From Paralithodes platypus (taxonomy: Eukaryota > Arthropoda > Malacostraca > Decapoda > Lithodidae), in contig CM064495.1 in assembly GCA_032716605.1 (NCBI GenBank), positions 42,271,946 through 42,335,945 on the forward strand: a stretch of DNA of 64,000 bases, in the 5' to 3' direction. Shown here piece by piece: positions 44,201 through 55,700 of this stretch (positions within the stretch are counted from its first letter, which is position 1; each line of letters begins with the position of its first letter). The notes under the pieces are model-generated. The model did no database searches. It was not told the origin of the DNA and saw nothing but the letters and a program-made list of their open reading frames with translations. The translations under genes were made by a program, and so were the position numbers.

Positions 44201-47200
44201 CAGTGGAGCCCCCATCTTCGCCACATCAGTCTTCGTTGTTTCAATCTTCGTTGTAGACACCAAATATTCCCAATTTCCATGTTCGCTCAAAAAGCTTCCA
44301 TCTTGGCACATAAATATTCCAGTCAAAACCCCAAAAAAGCAAAAATAATGATTTTTTTTTATATAAAACTTGAAACGCAAACAAAAACAATAAAACAAAA
44401 ATTAACTGAACTAAAAGAATCTGCCACTGTTAAGGTGTTTGCCGCTTAGAGACGAAATCAGAGATCCGAGCGCAAGATTCCGCCATCTTTGTATGACGTC
44501 AACACTAGCTGAGCCTAGCTCACAGTCCATTAGTTTCTATGTTGAAAAAACAGCTGTTTGCAAGCTTTTTTGTGCCTGAACCTCGTATCTCTCGCGTTTA
44601 TTATAACCTCTAGTACATCTGGTGATAGGGATGGTGGGCCTGTAATGAAGGAAATTCATGCTCAAACACACAGAGCAAAGACCACTCCATGTCAGACGTA
44701 AGAGGTGGAAATAGGCCTAGACGATGTTAGGCTAGGCTAAATATGACTATGATTTAAAATAAAGTCTGTGTGGTAAGTAATCTTCTCATAATATGTATTT
44801 ATACATATTCTCATGATATGTATTCATTGGATGTATTTGGGGCAAAATGGGTACTTGAGGGATGACTGGACGAATTTAGAACCTAGGTTATAGTCTCATG
44901 CCTGGTTCTTCAAGCAAAAACTAAGGTTGCTTCCCATATATCCACTCATGGTCGAGTGGTTACGGTGCCTAACTCACAAAGATACCTGAGTGAGTGGATT
45001 CTAATCCTGGTCAGGATGCCCCTCTCCCAACCTGTCTGACATTATTATTAGATAAAACACTTCTGTTTCAGACTAATCATAGGGAGACCATGTCCAAATG
45101 TGCAAAATTTACCTAAGTGTACAGACCCTCAGATTATGCAACTTTTACCAAGACAAGTGTGACAGCCTGAACTGGATAGATATATCGGGTGAATGGACAT
45201 GTATCTCAGTCAGAGGTTACAAGGTAAATGTCCAGCCTGTATACTATACCATTGTTTGCACACTTACCTCCACTTTCTGACTGAAAGTGGAAGGTATGGT
45301 AAGTCCGGATCATATTTCTAGTCTGGAAGCTTTGTATTTCTGGGTCCCCAGGGTTATTACATCAACTAAATTGGTTCTTGCAAAGCATGTATTGAATACC
45401 GGTATATAGGTACACTGTACTGATATCTTGCTTGTATAATATATACACTATTTATTTGAATTGTATTAACTTGATGTTTTACTGGTATTTAACTAACAGA
45501 ATCAGTTCCTGTATGGCCCCCACTACTGCTTGGTGTTTGAGTACCTTAGTCCAACCCCGCTGTATACCCACTATGACCAGCGAGACATCCGGGAGGCCAC
45601 CGCACTGCCACACATCAGAAACCTCACCGTCAAGCTGCTCACAGTCCTTGGTTTCCTCTATAAACAAAATGTCATCCATGCTGATCTCAAGCCAGAAAAT
45701 ATTCTTTTAAGTAGTGGTGAGTAGCTTGTATGTATCTTTTTCAACTTTCACACTTATTTTTTTTCTTATCTGACAGTAGTACTTGGGAGAAAAACAATAG
45801 ATGGAGAGGGGATAGGGGTATAGGCAAAATGCATGGTTTATGTACAGTATACAGTCTGTACCCAACATACACACAGATTTTCGTTCCGAGGACATCACGC
45901 ACACGTTGCGATTCGTGTATGTAGATATACGTAAACACTATGCTTGGTCCTGAACCAAACCCCAAATTCCCCTTTTCTTCTACCATGGTAAATGTCCAGT
46001 TAATTAACTCCCTGTAACAAGGGCACACCCTAGCCCTAGCTCTGTCAATCAAGGGACTGCACGTTGTTAAAAACTGCACCATCATCTGCATAATTTTTGC
46101 CCCCATTGATGCAGTTTTTACCACCATACACTCCCTGCTGAATAGCAAGGCTAGGGTGGGTGCCCTGATGAATCAGGGACTTAGTGAATAGTTGCCACAG
46201 ATTGCTAGACCGCACCGTTCACCAAAAGCACTGACGTCTGCCAATAACACTGGCTGGCCCGAGGCTCGAACCGCCAACCTCACGGTTAGCAGGCGAACGC
46301 TCTACCAATCGAGCTACGGCCTGTGGCTATTACGCTATTTATTTGTGTAGTAAGTATTTTATAACTTCCTTCCTCATTTATTTATGAACAGAAAATATTG
46401 TTGTTTGGGCTCTTTTTTTAATCAATGGATAATTTTTAATGCAATAGAATTGAACACATCATTATCCTACCAACACATACCCAGTAATTGTTTATTATAT
46501 TTTATAATATTTTTGTTCTGCGTATGAGGGAGACAAAAGGCAAAGCTGCCTGTAACAAGTGTCTTCCCAAAAGTTGAAAGAGTGACAGCCAAATTAAGGA
46601 CAGTTGGTGTTGGTGGTCATCTTCAAAAATTTGTTTTTAGTTATATTGGATAGAAGTGTGGTGCACTTGTTTAGTGTAGTGCAGGGGTCGGCAACCTGCG
46701 GCTCAGGAGCCGCATGTGGCTCTTTCAGGACACTTGTGTGGCTCCAGAAGCTTCAGAAATAATAATTCTTCCTTCAAAATTAAGGCATCATATAACACAT
46801 TCAAGGCCACATTAGATTTGTTTATTCAACTTCGAAAAGATATATAGGTATCAATCGTTATGATTTCTAGAAATGTGACAAATGTCTTTCCTAAGCTTGT
46901 GAATACCAGGATATTAAACAATATCATTATAATTGTTTTAGTTCAGAAGTAGGGTATATTCTCTTATTTCTGAAGTACTGTAGATTTCGGTTGATGAGAC
47001 CAATTTTGTTGTATTGCGGCTCCGACAGTACAAAATTGTTATGAAACTTTTTAAAAATGGCTCTTCTAGCTTTAAGGGTTGCTGACCACTGGTGTAGTGA
47101 AATGAATAGGAGGAGGTGTTTGTGAGAGGTAGCTGGATTACTCTGTGTAGGTGAGACACAAATAGAAAGTGAGGGAAGCCAGACAAATGAAACAGGGGTT

Positions 47201-49675
47201 CCAGCAACTCCTTATCACATGCCTATGAGGTCTCTCCTGGGTATTGCCCTGCTTGATTACATACATACATACATACACAGATTTAAAGACTGAGTGCTCC
47301 ACACAAAGTGCGGTTCCGGTCTCGTGTCCTAATGGCGGCGTTTCAGGCAACCCTGTTAAGAGCTGTCTTACTTGTCAGGTTCTTTGATTTAAGATCATAC
47401 CGCAAGGTCTGATCCCACTTCTGTCTTGGTCTGCCCTTTGGTGCAGCTCCCTCCACGTTCATGGACGTGCATCTTTTCACATAGTTTAGTTCATCCATCC
47501 TCTCCACATGTCCAAACCATCCAAGCCTGCTAGTACGCAACTTATCCCTTATACTTATACCTGACTTTCTTCTTAGTTAGGTTGTGGGTTGAAAATGACC
47601 AGTGAAGTATAAAGGATATCTGGTTAGAGTGAAAGTCAGGAAAGTGTTTCAGGGACACTGTCCCTTGACTGTGAATAGACCCACTCTCAATCTCTGTAAG
47701 TAAGTCTCTCCCCCTCCAGATGCCACTCATGGATTAACAAAAAAGAAAAATATAGCCATATGAAGTTTCCCAGCATTTAAATATTAAGTAATACTTTAAA
47801 AAAATCTTTTAAACTTAGGAAACTGAAATTTGAAACCCTATGAATTCAAGAGCTAATGATTTGGGGGCAGATATATTCTATCTAGTGTGTGAGAAGGTTA
47901 TATCTTGTAAGATAATTTTTAATGTTACCCTATTACAGAGGAGGACTTGGCATCTCTGATGGTGGTGGATTTTGGCAACGCGCTGAGGAACACAGACGAG
48001 GAACTGTCCCTCTATTATTCTGATTTTGAGCTGCAGACCCTCTTGTATAGAGCTCCGGAAGTTATCTTTGGCATGAAGTTCAGCTTGGAGGTTAGTATGT
48101 AGGCTACAGTATTGATTTCTGGGTTGTTCACATTTAGGATATGCTTAATCTATGATTCTATTTTTTTAATTAATGTTTTTTTGTAAGTATAAACAGATGC
48201 AGTAAAGTTATTTTAATAGTGTACTAACATGTTATTGCACATTAATGAACTATAAGTATTTACTCCTTAATATATATAGGAAAAGGTTAAGTTTCTTTGG
48301 TCACGCCGTGGTGTAGTGGATTAAAGCATCGACACTCATCCTGACATACGGTGGTTCGAGTCCGGCTGGGAGTATATAAACATTTAGTAGCTCACATGTA
48401 TTTGTGAGATATACTTGATATTAATGACTCATGTTTGGCTGGGCGAGAATTAAGTGAAATATCTACAATATTTCAATAATAGTTATAACACAGACCCCTG
48501 AGGAACTCCTCTTGTCACGTCTCTCCATTCTAACTTCATACCATTACACATTGCCTTCTGTTCTCGGGAGCCAATCCCCTGGGACTTTACTTTCTGTGTT
48601 TGTCCTCGGCCAATCATCCACACTTATGATTATCAGGTACACGTCCTGTCCTGTGACGTGTGAAATAGCTAGGCTCTGAGGTTAGCGGGGTAGGCTTGAC
48701 GACTAGTTTGACCAGCTCAACTCTAAGCGATATCAAAGGAACGGGACCGGAAGTGGTGGGTATACTGGTTAAGGTGCCCAGGAAGTCTATATCCATTGCA
48801 CTGCATCAATTGAGGATACTGGGGGAGGTGTCGAGAGTACCGGTATCTATTGGAGGGTAACTGTACGGTTCTGATCCCCAGCTTATGCACCCATCCCTGG
48901 CATGTGCAACACTGAATTGAATTGCACCCAACCCCTGGATCAGGGCTGGTCCGATCCAGAGTGAGGTTTGGCATCCTCTACCCAACCTTAGCCATTTCTG
49001 TCTGTCTCTATTACTGTACTACTATTCCTTCTAGTTGCTGGCGAGATCGCCCAATGGGGTGGTACTGCAAGGGGGGCTGCGGACGGTGGGGCCATTGGCT
49101 CGGGGGTGCAAGCCCGTGGGCTGATGGTCTCCTCCCCTACTGCCCTCTCAGAGACAGATGTCATCTTTCCCCGGCCCCTTCGAGAGCCTGAGCAGCTGGA
49201 CCGCTTCGGTTTACCGGACTCGGGACTGTTCGGACAGACAGTCCGGGGAACTACAACAAAAACACCCAACCCTCTTTTTACAGATAGAGCAAGGGAAACT
49301 ACTACTCTGTACCGCGGTGCCACGGTCATTGCCGCTTATCATGACTTTTGTCTTGCCTACGTTCACCCTTAATCCCTTATCAGCCATTCCCTCCTGCCAC
49401 CTTAGGAATATCGTTTCAGCCTCAGCCACACTGTCAGCAATCAGCACCAGGTCATCTGTGTAAAGCAGCCCTTCATTACCACTTGCACCAACCACTCCTC
49501 CTCGTCAAGTTTTCTCATGGCCCACTGCCTAGCCTCTCTGGGCACCCTGTCAGAGGCTTTCTCTAAATCCACAAAGACATAATAGAGTTCCCTATTTTTC
49601 CCTAGCCACTTCTCAGTGGTGCCATGGCCTGGCATGAAGCCAAACTACATCTCATTTATGTCCACACTCTCCCCT

Positions 49676-49718
<43 letters not shown>

Positions 49719-52700
49719 GGGGGGGGGGGGTCAGATGCCATAATTCCTGAGAAGGGGTGGCCATGAATATTAGGCCTTTGTCACGAATCGCTAGGTCAAG
49801 TTGCCCAGGCTTGACCTAGGCAGTACAGGCTAGATCCGCCGACCCTTTGGTCAGCAGCCAACGCACTACTGACTATGCCACGGCTCGCGACAACTCTCCC
49901 TAATCTTATCCTCAAATACGCTCACAAACTTTCATAACTTGGTCGAGCATTTTCAGTCCTCTGTAATTGCCCCAATCCATAGAGTCACCTTTCATTTTAA
50001 GAGCAAGGTGGCTGACTGAAACACAAAATACCAAGAAGAATATCAAAAGAAAAATATGAATGTCTACACATGTTAGCACACCCTGTTGCTCATATACTCA
50101 CAGCTCCAGGTCTTTATATGTGAAATTAATGATGTACCGTACATAATTTCAGGTGGACATGTGGAGCTTGGGGTGCCTTCTGGCTGAGTGCTACCTGGGT
50201 GAGCCTCTCTTCATGGGCAAGTCAAAGAAAGAAATATTAACAAAGGTGAGACATGAATTATTGTAGATACCGTAATGATCTAACATTCCTTTAGAGTGCA
50301 CTGTCTTTAAATGTTCTTTGGTATAAGGCAAATTGTTAAATTAACTGCTTTAAAAACTAATCATATTGTAGAATGATCCTCCAAGCCTGGTTGGCCTTCG
50401 TACAGGCCATATAGAGTTGGGCCATATAATTGCGGAGATATGTACAGTATATCCAGCAATAACAAAACTATAACTAACCCATTTATTTTCACCATCATAA
50501 TTTAACCTCTTGGTCTAGACTAGAGTCTTCACCATTCGCAACATAACGAGTACTGCCTCCTGATATAGATATATATATATACTGTAGAACCTACAGTAGG
50601 TTACGCAATTTTTTTTGTTAAGTTACAAGGCGCCAAAATTATATAAATACATGAAAGTATATCATAGGAGGCGGGAAGGTTCAAGTACGCCGAACACAGA
50701 GGGTTAAATGAACCACTTGCACAAACTTACAGGTTGTTGTTGTTGTTCCCTAAGCTGCTTGGCCGAACAGCCCCGAGTCCCTGAGGAAGGCCATGGCCAC
50801 GATCGGGCTTTCCCACAGAGCTCTCATTGAGTATAGATTGTGTTGTTGGCGTAAGTGGTTGTGTGAAATGCAGTCTTCTATGAAGTGTTTAATGGTATGG
50901 GGTGCTGTGTTACATCCCAGTTACATACAGGTTATCTAATTATATAATACAATGGTATTTAATCTACTGTATAATACCAGTATTTCAAGATTAACAAGCT
51001 TTCATGCTGGCTGGTACAGTATATGAAAAAAGAAATAAAATTTCTAAAGCTTCTTTAATTTATTTAAGGATTATAAGTGTAGTTTCTGTTTCTGATATTA
51101 ATATTTGATGAAATTGTCAGATCACAGAGCTACTGGGCCTGTTCCCCAAAGAGTACAATGACGGAGAGTATGCAGAGGAGTTTGCAGACTTCATTGGCCG
51201 ACCGATGTCCCGGTACCAGCGGTTGGAGAACCTACGCAAGAGACTCAATGACTGCAAGGACTCTATGTTCCTCATGTTGGTTGAGCGCCTTCTTACCTAC
51301 CTCCCAGGTCTGTAGTATTACACCTCAGTTCGGTTCCTTGGGCTGCGTGTTATGTAGGGGGAGTGGGAGAAGGATTAGGATAGGAGAGGATACATACAGT
51401 TCACTCCCCAGTACAGAAGGGATTAAAGGTCAATGTAAGGTATGAGTTTAAGACAAAATATTGAATCAAGAAATCACTTGGTAATAATTGTAAAATTACC
51501 AGAAACAAGGAATTAGAAAAGTTTGAAAGTTTCAAGTACTTTGGAGCTTTACCCCTTATTGGCGGCGCTCGACTTAAGTCTTGCACCAATTTGCAGCAAG
51601 TTAGGAGCATTATTAAGGCTTTTAAAGGGTTAAAATCGAGTGCAAATGGCCGGGAGCACAGCGGGCCAGACAGCCGACTCCCAGGGCTTACCGCCGCCCA
51701 TTAACTCATGTTCCCTGTGTTCTCGAGAGGCCGGCAGTGTAGCCAGTAGTGAGCATAGCTGGGAAAAATATACCGATATATGCTAAACTCCCATGTTCGT
51801 GGCATCACTGCAAGAGAACAACGAGTGCTACGTAGCTCGTTCTGGTCTCATTTTGAAGCTTTTAGTGCCTAGTTTTTTGCTAAATAATTTTTTGTTCATG
51901 CAGATGCTTGATTTATCATGCAGGAGGGCCTGAATATGCCCAAATGAGCCCAAAACACCCCGCTAGACAAGGGTTAAGCATACTAGTAATACAAGGGAGA
52001 AATGTAATTGGAGAACTTGATTGTTTCCTGAAAGGAAGAATGGTCAATCTAGAAGTGAAAAAGTAACTCTGGAACAGCGTCCTACTCCCAACACACTCTT
52101 CGAGTGAGACCGGGACAGCAACTAATGAGGACCTCCTCAAATTGAGAACTGTGGTGTAAACAGGCTAAATTGACTAAGTAATAGGGAAGTGTGAGAGTCT
52201 TTTGAAATGGTAAAGCAAGCTTTGGGCATTGAATGCTTAGTGGTTGAGCCGATAAAGATAAGGACTGTACAGTACATTGCAGTGGTATGGTTTTGTAAAA
52301 GAAATAGACGAGGACAGAATACCGAGAAAGCGATCTGGAATATTCAAGTGAGAGGGAAAGCTTGTAGTTAATGACTACAAATTGAATGGGAGAAGAAAGT
52401 GGAAAAAATGTATTGAAGAAAAGTTTCCTCATAGTGGGAAGAGCATCGTGTCACAGGCAAAGGGAGCATATCTATTCAAAGTACCCTGGATGTGTTTTTG
52501 CCTTGGCCATCCTTTCCAAGAAGGTAGCTGCAAGGAGTGGTAGACCTAGAATTATATTGGAACAGGGTCTTTAACCCGTGGAGCCCCGGCTAGTTTTGTA
52601 ATTTTTGTTCACCAGAACCCGGCCGGTTTTCAAAAAATGGTTTTATTCCAGAAACAATAGCGAATGGGTTAGGAATGAAGGAAAAACCACGAAAAACCGC

Positions 52701-55700
52701 TCAAAAAGCTTAAAGAATGGTCCTACAGAGCCCCCGAAAACGTATTTTACAAGAGTAAAAAATGTATGCCAATTACCCCAAAAAAACAGATTATTGCGCG
52801 CTCACGCACGTGGACTTTGAGAGTTTTCAACCATTGGCACGGTTGCGTGGGATACGTACACAGTTCCCATACAAATCTGAGCCCTCTTGAGTGGCTACAC
52901 CTGAGGTTACGGTCGGCGCAATTAGGGTGACGCGCCAGACGCGTCTCTGGGGCTGTGCATTACATACATCGCCGACGCGTCAGACGCGTCGCTGGGGCTG
53001 TACGGGTTAATCTGATTTCAGAATATATAAATTTGACAAGTAAGACTGCCATTAGGCCATGAGACTGAAACCAGTGATTGGGTTTTGATTTGGGAAGGTG
53101 ATGCTTCTTGGAGCCTCACCGTCTCACCTCAAGTTTCACTCGTTGTTCTGGCTAATTGTGCATGGCATTTCACTCTTTTCCTATCTGTTTTCCCCTTCTT
53201 TTCTGGCACAGTGCCAGACTTTCGTTACTGTCTGACACATACTCTGCAAATGCCCAGTGTGCAGACTTTAAGGTTGATGATATTTCCAAGATCATTCCTT
53301 ACATACCATTCTGGTTCATACGCCCAACTTCCATTTTGCGCCGTTATGCCACTTTTTTTAAAGCAATCCAAATGTTCAAATAAATTTGACTGCTATTCTA
53401 TTTGTCCGGACATTCTCCCATTTTCACTATTGCAGTATCCTTATATTGGGGAGATTGTAGACACCAATCGAGCAGGGCAAAACCCAGGGGAGGCCTCATA
53501 CGCATGTGATAAGGAGTTGCTGGAACCTGTTTCATTTTCTGGCTTCCCTCACTGTTTCTGTTTGTGTCTAACATACACAGAGTAATCCAGCTAGCTCTGA
53601 CAAACACCTCCTCCTATCCATTTCACTACACTAAACAAGCACACCACTCTTCTTTCCAATATTGTAAAAAAAAAAAAAAAAAAAACGGTATATATATATA
53701 TTATGGATTGCTAGACTCTCTTTTAGGGGAGACATTTGTTACAGGCAGCTTTGCCTTTTGTCTCCTTCATACACTTAGAAAAATGTAATTAAATCCTCAC
53801 ATATTTTATTAACTAAGGTCTCCAGTTCAGAAGTCTATTGTTAAGACCTTTCTCTACCAAAAAAGTTATGAGCTTGCGAGTGGCACAGTGACTGACTGAG
53901 CCGTTACAATGCATGTAATGGAAAAATGACGCTAAACCATTCTATGTATGTATGTATGTATGTAGGCTATACTGCATATGAACAATGCCACATTTTTCTT
54001 AACCCCTCTTTGGCAGCGCCCGGCTATAGCCGGGCTAGAGAACCTAGGACTATGTGGCGGGGCCCGGCTATAGTCGCATGCAATTTTGAGCACGTAATGT
54101 GCTCTGAGAGAGAGCCGAGCGGTGGGAGGAGCGTAGGTTGCCTCATGACCACTCGCCACCGTTGCGGCGGGCCTACTGACATGTACTCCACACTACTCCA
54201 CCCTCTCTCCCTCGCTACACACATAATTATGTAGCGAAAATAATGCGAAATGACTGTATTTTAGCGATTTTGCCCTTCGCTTGCACGATCGTTGCAAGAC
54301 AAGCAGCCATCGTAGAAGGATGGTTCGGGTGTCATTGGAAAGCTCAATTTATGCCCTTTCAGGGATAGATAATTGTATTATGCTCTGGCTCTTGTTTATG
54401 CATGAAAAAGAGCACAGAAACAACCCCATTTATGGTAAAAAAAAAACACTGGGCGGCACAGTGAATATACCTCACCACCCGCTCTTTGAGTGTTAATAGT
54501 GGTGAAGCTGGTTCCAAGCACTAATGAATTCCTCCGGATGAAATGGCGCATTTGAGAAGCAAAAGACCATTTTATTATTATTGTCATCAATATTATCACC
54601 AAAGCTTAATAGCTTGGGTAAGGCAAAAGTGTAGGGAAATGTATTTAAGTAAGGTATTGGAGATCATGATGATCTAAAGAATAATTATTAATGTACACTG
54701 TTTTGTAAATGTAAAATTTATGATTTTTTAATTACCTACCGGTATACAGTTACATTTTGCTAATGTTATTTTTTATATTTCAGATCGACGGTTTACACCT
54801 TTTGAGGCAGCTTGTCATCCGTTTGTCGCGTGTTCCACCCCATTTTTGTATCTTACCCCATCACCAGGTATGATATTACTTTTCTGTATCCTTTTGTCTA
54901 ATGTTTATATATTTCATATATCCTATTTTTCTTAACCCATGGATCCCGAGTGTTCTATGGAAAGGACAGTCAGAGCTAACACTACGCAGCCTTGGATCTT
55001 CTGTAAATGACAAAGCCCTCCCCCCCCCCCTTTTTTTTTTATTTGTGTGTGTGTGTGTGTCTTTTAAACCATGCACACTTGAAATCTTTGTTTGTCAAGG
55101 CGTATGCAGCGCCATCACACATCAATCCCAGTCAGATTCAGTCTGCTGCTGGCTTGGAAGCACAGCCGTCTATAAATTAGGCTGACATAAATTTCAGTAG
55201 AACCCTGTTTATTCGGCAAGCTTGGGGGGGAAAGGCATGCCACATACATCGTTTTGCCGTTGTTTTGAGACTTACTCTTATAGATACTCGAGAAAACCCT
55301 ATATACTGTATAGGCCTAGCAAGAATATCCCAGGTATATTTCATAATAAACTTATATAAACCGAGTAATCTTAACCAAACCGATTCATCTCACTTCTATT
55401 GTGTTTTGCTTTGTTTACCGGTATACTATTGTGCCGAGCGGTCCGGGACATACACACCCACACACACATACTCAGTCAGCTGACTCGGGGCCCAGTCGAT
55501 AATTTTCTGTAGTTCGAAACGATTGAAATATGAAAGCAATGCCCAGTGACTTCAGAATGGTTACAATGGTAACATAAATCAATAATCAATATATTCAATA
55601 ATATTACATAATCCATAATCATTAGTTGAATGAGGGTAAAGAAGCTTTAACTGTAGCCGTCAGTATGGCCGCCACGCAATCGAAGGAAAAATTATTACAG

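Larger units (their letters stand above)
42891..45499 (+). other. Kinase intron 4
   Basis: Contains a minus-sense RTE-like type 2 3' fragment (43645-43900, starting with an (ATCT)n tail and GCCAGATGCCATGATC), a poly-G run at 44020-44036, a pogo/Tigger-like end at 44202, and a SINE head at 44945. The remainder is unassigned. Confidence 0.55.
45717..47938 (+). other. Kinase intron 5
   Basis: Holds a SINE (about 46010-46325), repeat F carrying a hAT MITE (46525-47250), and an RTE-like type 1 fragment (47255-47545). 45717-46000 and 47580-47938 show nothing recognisable. Confidence 0.6.

Noticed and set aside
46225..46325. Functional tRNA gene
   Set aside because: Good A and B boxes but continues into repeat sequence and lacks a convincing acceptor stem and terminator; SINE is more likely.
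51600..51980. TTAA MITE between GGGTTAA motifs at 51627 and 51972
   Set aside because: Both motifs point the same way, so they cannot be the inverted ends of one element.
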